A stretch of 64,000 nucleotides of DNA from Lepturacanthus savala. Taxonomy: Eukaryota; Chordata; Actinopteri; Scombriformes; Trichiuridae. The notes under the pieces are model-generated. The model did not search any database, had not been told where the DNA came from, and worked only from the letters and a program-made list of their open reading frames with translations. Below are positions 56,901 through 64,000 of this stretch, in pieces. Each line of letters begins with the position of its first letter. Position 1 is the first letter of the stretch. The stretch lies in the NCBI GenBank assembly GCA_030544235.1, contig CM060469.1, positions 18,701,517 to 18,765,516 of the forward strand, written 5' to 3'. Made by a program: the position numbers and the translations under genes.

Positions 56901-59900
56901 AAAACCTGGTGCTGACCCTGAGAGGTTGGTTTCTGTTCAGCCTTAATCCACCTCAACACTTTCAATCTGTTTCCACCTTTTACACATCTCCACCACCACC
57001 TCCATAACCTGCCCCCTCTGGTTTTACCTGAGCTCCCTGACACACACATCAACCTGCAAACCACCTCAAACCTCCCACACATTGGTTTATATCTGTTGGT
57101 TCTAAATTTGTTCTATAGGGCACTGATCATCTTGAAAACCGCCCTGAAACAAAATGTAATAATATTGTTATTACTATAAATGAAAATATGAATATATGAA
57201 TGCCAACCAAGATGTTTGCTAAACAAATATGGAAATATAAAGGTGAGAAAGAATAGGTCACAATCAGAAAATGTTCACACAATAGAGCAGCAACTAACAG
57301 ATCCACAAACACACATCCACATAGATCCATGAAACACACAAACATACAGTTTCATGATCATAAACACTGATATATAAATAAAAAAATATATATATAAATA
57401 AAAATAAAAAAACAGTTATTCATGAAAACGCACACACAGATCCATGAACATACCACATATCGATAAAAACACAGATGAGCCACTGCTCCAACAAATCAAA
57501 GCAACAAACAAATAAGAAATGAAATGTTATGGATTCTCTGTGCTGTGTTATTCTATCATGATGGGACATTACTGCTAAAAACCTGGATCAGACAATAAAT
57601 AACTTAAACTTCCTTCCATAAACATCCTGGTTCCTTCCATCCTAACGTGGGAATTACAAACTATTTATTTATTACACTGAATGCATTCAGTATTACAGAC
57701 TTTTGTGACTTTTTGTGCTAAATTTATTATTCTTATTCCATTGATTAAAGTTCATCCTCCTATCATTACGTTAAAAGCCTCAGCTGTGATCACTTTAATC
57801 CTGTTTTAGAAGAAAAGCCACGTTTAGTCAGTCAGATTTAAAAGGTTAAAGCTGTAGATACAGAATGAAGACACATGAAAGCAGAAAGATTATTAACCTC
57901 GAAGAATGCAGAGTAAAGGCTGTTCGGCACCAGTGTTCTTCATTTATGTTAAAATTGAATTTGCAAAAATATATTTAACATCAAATCTGAATATTTGAGC
58001 TGATGATGAGATGCTCTGTGATGACTTTTTATTAGAGAAATATATCAATGGTATGATATGTTGATATGAGGCAAGAACACAAGAAATCCTCTTGGATTCA
58101 TTTTCTAAACTGGTCTAACCATTCTTAGATATATTGATATATTATATATCAATATATACAATATTATTGATATATGATTTTGTCTCGTGCTGCATGAGTA
58201 TATGAAGCTAAGTAAATCTATATTTGTTATATATAGTATTTTGCCTGTTTTATAAACATCACATCATGTAGACATCTGTTGCTATGGAAACTGCTGCAGA
58301 TCTGATCATCCCTGTGTTTGTGAACAGTGGGTTAACTGCATCTCTTCCTGCTCCGAGCTCAGTCTGCTGCAACCTGAATGACGCCTCTGGCTCCGCCCAC
58401 CTCCACACGTCGCTGCCCTTGGAGAACGTGGATGAGCGGATGACCTCAGGAGCCATCCAGGCATAGGTGCCGGCCGCACTCATCTTGGTGGTGCGGTGCC
58501 ACTCCCGGGCTAGACCGAAGTCGGTGATCTTCAGGGTCTTGTTGCTGAGGTCTTCCATCTCCACTCGCTCCAAGATCAGGACTGGAACCGGTCCATGGGG
58601 TCATGGGTCAATGGGTCATTCAAGAGGGAAGGGGGGATGGGAGGGGATTCGGGCAGTTTTCAGGAAATCATCAGCAGCAGGATTGAAATGTTGAGGGCAG
58701 CAGCGGGATGAGGAACAATTAAAATCAACAACATGCAACAGGGCGAAGAGGGAGGATGGAAGGACCAAAGAAAAAGAGGAGAAAAACAGAGAGAAGGAGA
58801 AAAAGAGAGAAGAGACTGAGAAACAGAGAAACGGTAAGACGCTACAGCAAAGACGCAAAAACTGACTGATTTACACCAACAACCTGATGAACAGCTGATC
58901 AAACACTGATTCTACAGGTATACTGAAAAACTGGAAAACAACCACAGACCAACAGGACCACAGGACTGTCTGCAGGCTGAGCTCAGTGAGAGGGAGTGTC
59001 TCAGGTCATGGTGTCTCAGGACGTGGTGTCTCAGGTCGTGGTGTCTCACTCTGCGTCTCAATCATATTTGGAACTTTCACCCAAAATATGAAAACATGAC
59101 AACTCTCTGACAGCTGAGAAACTCTGGAAACAACCTTGGATCAGTCACGGTCAGTCCAGGGTCAGAGTTTATATCTGAGTCAGGGTCTGGGTCCAGGGTC
59201 AGGGTCATGAGTCTTGCAGAGCTGGTGGTTTCCCATAGACCCTGGATTCTTTGGACCCTGACTGACACTCAGTCTGCTGGACCTGATGAGGCTGAGCCGA
59301 GCTCAGAGAACCGACCAATGAGAGGCGGCAGATGGCTGGATCGTCCAATAGGAGGCAGCGGCAGCACTGAGTAAATCCTCAGTAATGAGCTTTAAGGATC
59401 CAGGAGGTGAACTGATCCACAAACACTAAACTACTTTTCCTTTCTGTTAAAAGCTTCAACATCAACATAGAGTCACATGTTTAAAATCAGCTCATCAGTT
59501 CATATTTAACAGTGAGTTTCAAAACTATTAAGTCTTAAAACTATGCAAAAAAAACACTCAAGACGCTGAGTAAAACCATTATTACAATCTTAACAGATTA
59601 TGAACTGGAGGAGACTTTATGTTGGTGTTTGTCTGAATATTCTGATTTTTGAGACCATACAATGATCTTTAATATAAAACAGCTGCAGCATGATAATTTC
59701 TTCATTATCCTCCTCTCTCTATGCATAAATACCAAAGCGGACTCACTGTTGCTGGACTTGAGGTCTCGGTGGATGATGGGGACGATGGCCTGGCTGTGGA
59801 GGTACAGCATGCCCCGGGCCACCTGCACGGCCCAGTCCACCAGCGTGCAGGGAGGGATCCGTTTCCCGGCCAGGGCCCGGTTGAGGGGCCCGCCGCGGGC

Positions 59901-62900
59901 GTACTCCATGACCAGGCAGAGGTTGGGTTCCTGCAGACACACGCCCAGCAGGGCCATGATGTTGGGGTGGCTGAGCATGGCGAACAGCTTGGCCTCCTGG
60001 CGGACGCTCTCCAGAGTCTGAGCTGCGTCCTCGTCAGGGTCCCGTCGTGCCGCCTTCACTGCCACCTCCGAGCCTCGCCACACGGCGCGGTAGACTTTCC
60101 CAAAACCGCCCACGCCGATGATTTCCTCCAGGGTCAGCTCCGAGAAGTCGATCTCCAGTACTGCAGCAAAACAAACAACAAACAAACAGCCAACATCAGG
60201 ATTCTGATCTTTAAAGAGGGAAGAACATTTCTGCATAATATGCATCACCAGGGGTCAGGGGTCATGGTTCAGGGACAACCATTTAGTCTTCAGAAACAAG
60301 AATTTTAAAATCAGGTGTTTATTGAAGGATGTTTCTTGGATATTGAAGCTGCTGTCCATCATATGGTGAACTGTCTATTATACATGTGGTAAACTGTCCG
60401 TCATACATGTGGTGGACTGTCCGTCATGCATGTGGTAAACTGTCCATCATACATGTGGTGGACTGTCTATTATACATGTAGTAAACTGTCCGTCATACAT
60501 GTGGTGGACTGTCCGTCATACATGTGGTGGACTGTCTATTAAACATGTGGTGGACTGTCCGTCATACATGTGGTGGACTGTCCATCATACATGTGGTAAA
60601 CTATCCCTCATACATGTGGTGGACTGTCCATCATACATGTGGTGGACTGTCCATCATACATGTGGTGGACTGTCCATCATACATGTGGTAAACTGTCTAT
60701 TATACATGTGGTGGACTGTCCATCATACATGTGGTGGACTGTCCATCATACATGTGGTAAACTGTCCATCATACGTGTGGTAAACTGTCCATCATACATG
60801 TGGTGGACTGTCTATTATACGTGTGGTGGACTGTCCATCATACGTGTGGTAAACTGTCCATCATACGTGTGGTAAACTGTCTATTATACATGTGGTGGAC
60901 TGTCCATCATACGTGTGGTAAACTGTCCATCATACGTGTGGTAAACTGTCCATCATACGTGTGGTAAACTGTCTATTATACATGTGGTGGACTGTCCATC
61001 ATACGTGTGGTAAACTGTCCATCATACGTGTGGTAAACTGTCCATCATACGTGTGGTAAACTATATATTATACATGTGGTGGACTGTCCATCATACGTGT
61101 GGTAAACTGTCCATCATACGTGTGGTAAACTGTCCATCATACGTGTGGTAAACTGTCCATCATACGTGTGGTAAACTGTCCATCATACGTGTGGTAAACT
61201 GTCCATCATACGTGTGGTAAACTGTCCATCATACGTGTGGTAAACTGTCCATCATACGTGTGGTGGACTGTCCATCATACGTGTGGTGGACTGACCATCA
61301 TACGTGTGGTAAACTGTCCATCATACGTGTGGTAAACTGTCCATCATACGTGTGGTGGACTGACCATCATACGTGTGGTAAACTGTCCATCATACGTGTG
61401 GTGGACTGACCATCATACGTGTGGTGGACTGACCATCATACGTGTGGTGGACTGACCATCATACGTGTGGTGGACTGACCATCATACTTGTGGTGGACTG
61501 ACCATCATACATGTGGTAAACTGTCCATCATACATGTGGTGGACTGACCATCATATTGGAGCATAAACGCAGAGAAAACATGAACCAGGTTCATAGCAAC
61601 AGCATCATGTGACCTATCACCCATGAATATGACCTGATATCACCACATAGCCTCAGTTTCAGGATAAGATTCCCCATCAAGAATCATTGATATTTTCAGC
61701 TGAACTAAGCAATCACAGGTTGATCACATGACCTTCATCAAAGCCAACATTCATTTGTACAGCTTTGAATTCTTTAGCTTTTATGCTGAATGAATGTTAA
61801 AATGTACAGGTGTCATCTCTGACTCAACGCTGGTTCTTTTTTTCTTGTTTCTGAGACTGGTCCTATTCAGTGTTCAGCATTTTTTCAGCTGGTATAAAAC
61901 CAAAATGGTCTTTATCAGCTTTTGCTCACTATTTATGAACATGAAGAAAATCGTGTTTTCTGAAGCACAATTCTCCAAGAAAATCAGGATCAGCCTCCAT
62001 GTTTCCTTGTGGTATGAACAGTTTGTTACTAACCAGGCAGATTTATGGTGATTCTCACTGCAGAAGCTTCATCTGACAGAAGCTTCACGTTTCTTTCCTC
62101 TCTTCAGCACGTTTGGTGCAAATACTACAGACACAAACTACACACACATAAACTACACACACATAAACTACACACACATAAACTACACACACATAAACTA
62201 CACACACATAAACTACACACACATAAACTACACACACATAAACTACACACACATAAACTACACACACATAAACCACACACACATAAACCACACACACATA
62301 AACTACACACACATAAACTACACACACATAAACTACAGACACAGCAACCACAGCAGATCTCAGCTCAACATCTCAACATCTCCATCAACCTGTGACTTGA
62401 TATGGTCCTGATGCTGGATGTGGTCCTGATGCTGGGGGCCGGTCCTGGTTCTGGGCCAACAGGACTATGACACAGCAGCTTCCTGTGGCCTAACGCAGAC
62501 AGCGGAGCTGGTCTTAGTGACGACACAAAGGGAAACCGAGATACTCACGGTGCAGCGGGGGCACTGCAAACGGCGACTCGGACGGGTCCCGGGTTTCCTC
62601 CGGGATCACGGTCCCTCTGCTGACGTAGTTGGACGGGAAGATCCCGACCCGCTCCGCGATCATCCCGGTCCACCAGCCCTCGTCTCCCGACACCAGCGAG
62701 TCCTTGGACAGGACCTCCACCCGGTCCCCCCTGCGCAGGCTGAGCTCGTCCTCCGCAGTCGCTTCATAGTCGAACACGACGGTCCAGAAGAAGTTGGACG
62801 CGGCGGATCCCGCATCCTGCGCTGCGCTGATTCCGTTCTGCGGGGTCGGCCAGCGGAACACGTCCGGCTCCGCGTCTTCCGGCGCGGGACTCAAACTACT

Positions 62901-62927
62901 GTCCTCTGCGGGTTTGAAGACGTCCAT
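50957..62927 (-). CDS. map3k9: Mixed-lineage kinase 1 (MAP3K9), complete, 11 coding exons, 1045 aa
   Basis: A MAP kinase kinase kinase that activates MKK4/7-JNK signalling. Exons: 62549-62927, 59757-60170, 58401-58581, 56599-56747, 56149-56324, 55839-56079, 55023-55145, 54785-54932, 53554-53666, 52413-53183, 50957-51399. The sum is 3138 nt, with all phases consistent. An SH3 domain covers about residues 46-108 (FDYEATAEDELSLRRGDRVE, DEGWWTG, GIFPSNYV). The kinase starts at about 137: glycine loop GVGGFG, Lys162 in AVKAA, HRDLKSSN with Asp259, DFG at 285-287, activation segment TTKMSAAGTYAWMAPE. Leucine-zipper heptads cover about 440-490 (EREIHILERELNIIIHQLYQ). The CRIB motif is ISLPSDFQHKITVQASP at about 508-525. 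The Pro/Ser-rich tail has TLLSLSSVSDCNSTRSLLRS and PNVVFPPTPRR. Kinase residues are intact. Tail blocks favour MAP3K9 over MAP3K10/11/21. Confidence 0.96.
51485..51765 (+). mobile_element. Dispersed repeat copy 2 (SINE/LINE-tail-like), map3k9 intron 10
   Basis: Second copy of the element at 36993-37258, same orientation on the plus strand. Blocks: CTTCTATACCCACTTATT, GGGTCTGCTGGAGCCAATCC, CATTCACTCACACATTCACA, GCCAATTAACCTCAGCGTGT, GAACCCATGCAGACAACATG, CAAACTCCACACAGGAAGG. Confidence 0.75.
52040..52280. repeat. Degenerate GATGATCAGTGATTATA repeat in map3k9 intron 10
   Basis: Units of about 15-30 nt built on TGATGATCAGTGATTATA repeat irregularly over about 240 bp. Confidence 0.65.
55290..55830. 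repeat. Degenerate tandem repeat (CCTCCTACTATCAATAA) in map3k9 intron 6
   Basis: Diverged copies of AACCTCCTACTATCAATAAC, about 540 bp, ending immediately next to the exon 6 donor. Confidence 0.7.
60357..61556. repeat. 23-bp minisatellite, about 52 copies, in map3k9 intron 1
   Basis: The unit is CATCATACRTGTGGTRRACTG with TYC completing 23 bp. Variable sites are ACATG/ACGTG, GGTGGA/GGTAAA and TGTCCATC/TGTCTATT/TGACCATC. Variants are ordered: ACATG dominates the left part, ACGTG the right, and TGACCATC only the far right. Open frames over it are artefacts. Confidence 0.95.
62131..62337. repeat. 15-bp minisatellite (AAACTACACACACAT), about 14 copies, in map3k9 intron 1
   Basis: Nearly identical 15-bp units, two of them with AAACCAC. 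Because 15 is a multiple of three, all frames stay open on both strands (repeats of KLHTH and VYVCV type). These are not genes. Confidence 0.95.
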
Positions 62928-63117
62928 GGATCCATAAGGACCTCGTCCCCTGCAGGCGCACCTGACGCGGCTCCTGCGGCTGCACACGAAGCTAAAAGCG
63001 GCTAATCCCGCACACACACCCGCAATGGGCTGGAAGCGCCATTCTGCTGCACCGCCGCCTCTCACGCACCGAAGCTGCTCCCTGTCAGCTCCGTGAGTGT
63101 TAACGCACGGTCCCGCA

Positions 63118-63160
63118 CCAATCAGCTGCAGCTGCTCGTTATTCCGAGGCTTCTGATTGG
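63118..63160 (-). promoter_or_regulatory. map3k9: map3k9 promoter: two CCAAT boxes
   Basis: CCAATCAG reads on the minus (gene) strand at 63160-63153 and CCAATCAG on the plus strand at 63118-63125, in a CpG-rich segment 190-235 bp before the chosen ATG. Their presence argues that 62928-63110 is leader, not coding. Confidence 0.5.
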
Positions 63161-63251
63161 CGCAGAGACGCGTCATAGACCGGTCATTTCCTCCTCTGAG
63201 CAGCAGTAGCTGCTCACCTGCTTAATAAAATAAAACAGAATAGAATATATG

Positions 63252-63540
<289 letters not shown>

Positions 63541-64000
63541 GCTATCAGGTGTATTTGTAAGGTTTTATTAGTAAGAAGTATTATTAGCATTAATAGTAGT
63601 AGTAATACATGTTGTTAATCTTCACCTGTTCTGTTTCCCCCTGTGTGGAACATTCAGTTCCTCACCTTTCTTTAACCTTACTCTTGTCTTAGGGTTGGCA
63701 TCAACCCTTTTTTTTTTACTAAATTATAAAATGCTCTGGTTGAAATTATGACATTTATGTTGTTAGATTCGGTTCTGACCCAATAATTAAAATAAGACTA
63801 TAAAGCAATTATTTTGATAATAAACAATAAAATCACCCAGTTACAATGACAGCCAGTCATTTGACCTTTAAGGGATTTTAATTTGTTTTTCTTGTTATCC
63901 AGTTTACCTGCACAAAGACAAGCAAATCTCTATAATTCTCTTGAGGTTCATTCTACCATTTTTTAAAAAAATTAAGGGGTATACTGACAAAAAAGGCCCA
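63541..64000. other. Upstream flank of map3k9, nothing recognised
   Basis: AT-rich sequence with no supported gene or repeat. Confidence 0.5.

Noticed and set aside
59721..60308. 195-aa plus-strand frame over the map3k9 kinase exon
   Set aside because: Shadow of the kinase exon on the opposite strand.
60499..60875. Open frames of VVDCPSYMWWTVHHTCG-type repeats
   Set aside because: Translation of the 23-bp minisatellite in map3k9 intron 1.
60357..61556. CRISPR array
   Set aside because: Repeats are contiguous without unique spacers and the window is eukaryotic.
62045..62395. KLHTH and VYVCV repeat proteins on both strands
   Set aside because: Artefact of a 15-bp repeat; a period divisible by three keeps all frames open.

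Overview
This is vertebrate, almost certainly teleost fish, nuclear DNA. It holds large multi-exon genes with GT-AG introns, CpG-rich first exons, many (TA)n/(CA)n microsatellites and minisatellites, and short DNA transposons. I see nothing prokaryotic or viral. Species cannot be fixed from the sequence.

Five protein-coding genes were recognised by translating exons and checking splice phase. From left to right: (1) lgmn (legumain), minus strand, only the 5' part, running off the left edge (first coding exons, 117-3114). (2) pcnx1 (pecanex 1), minus strand, complete, 36 coding exons over 5377-38693. The exon lengths sum to 6882 nt, an exact multiple of three, giving 2293 aa. (3) med6 (Mediator subunit 6), minus strand, complete, 8 exons over 40489-43468, 246 aa. 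(4) ttc9, plus strand, complete, 3 exons over 45305-47425, 243 aa. (5) map3k9 (mixed-lineage kinase 1), minus strand, complete, 11 coding exons over 50957-62927, 1045 aa. The block pcnx1-med6-ttc9-map3k9 corresponds to a human chromosome 14q24 neighbourhood; lgmn lies elsewhere on human 14q, so its place beside pcnx1 is a lineage difference (from memory of the human map).

The genes do not form a pathway: a lysosomal protease, a multipass membrane protein, a transcription co-activator subunit, a TPR protein and a JNK-pathway kinase. med6 and ttc9 are divergent across 1.8 kb; ttc9 and map3k9 are convergent; pcnx1 ends about 0.9 kb from the lgmn promoter.

The non-coding part holds the more unusual signals. 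These are three M-box/E-box decamers at exact 20-bp spacing at the lgmn promoter; a 73-bp perfect inverted repeat around a (TA)n tract upstream of map3k9; a 1.2-kb 23-bp minisatellite in map3k9 intron 1; an internally deleted pogo-type transposon and a fold-back element in pcnx1 introns; several perfect small hairpins; a GC-AG intron in lgmn; and a TISU/YY1-like upstream ORF in pcnx1. No wholly new multi-gene system was found.
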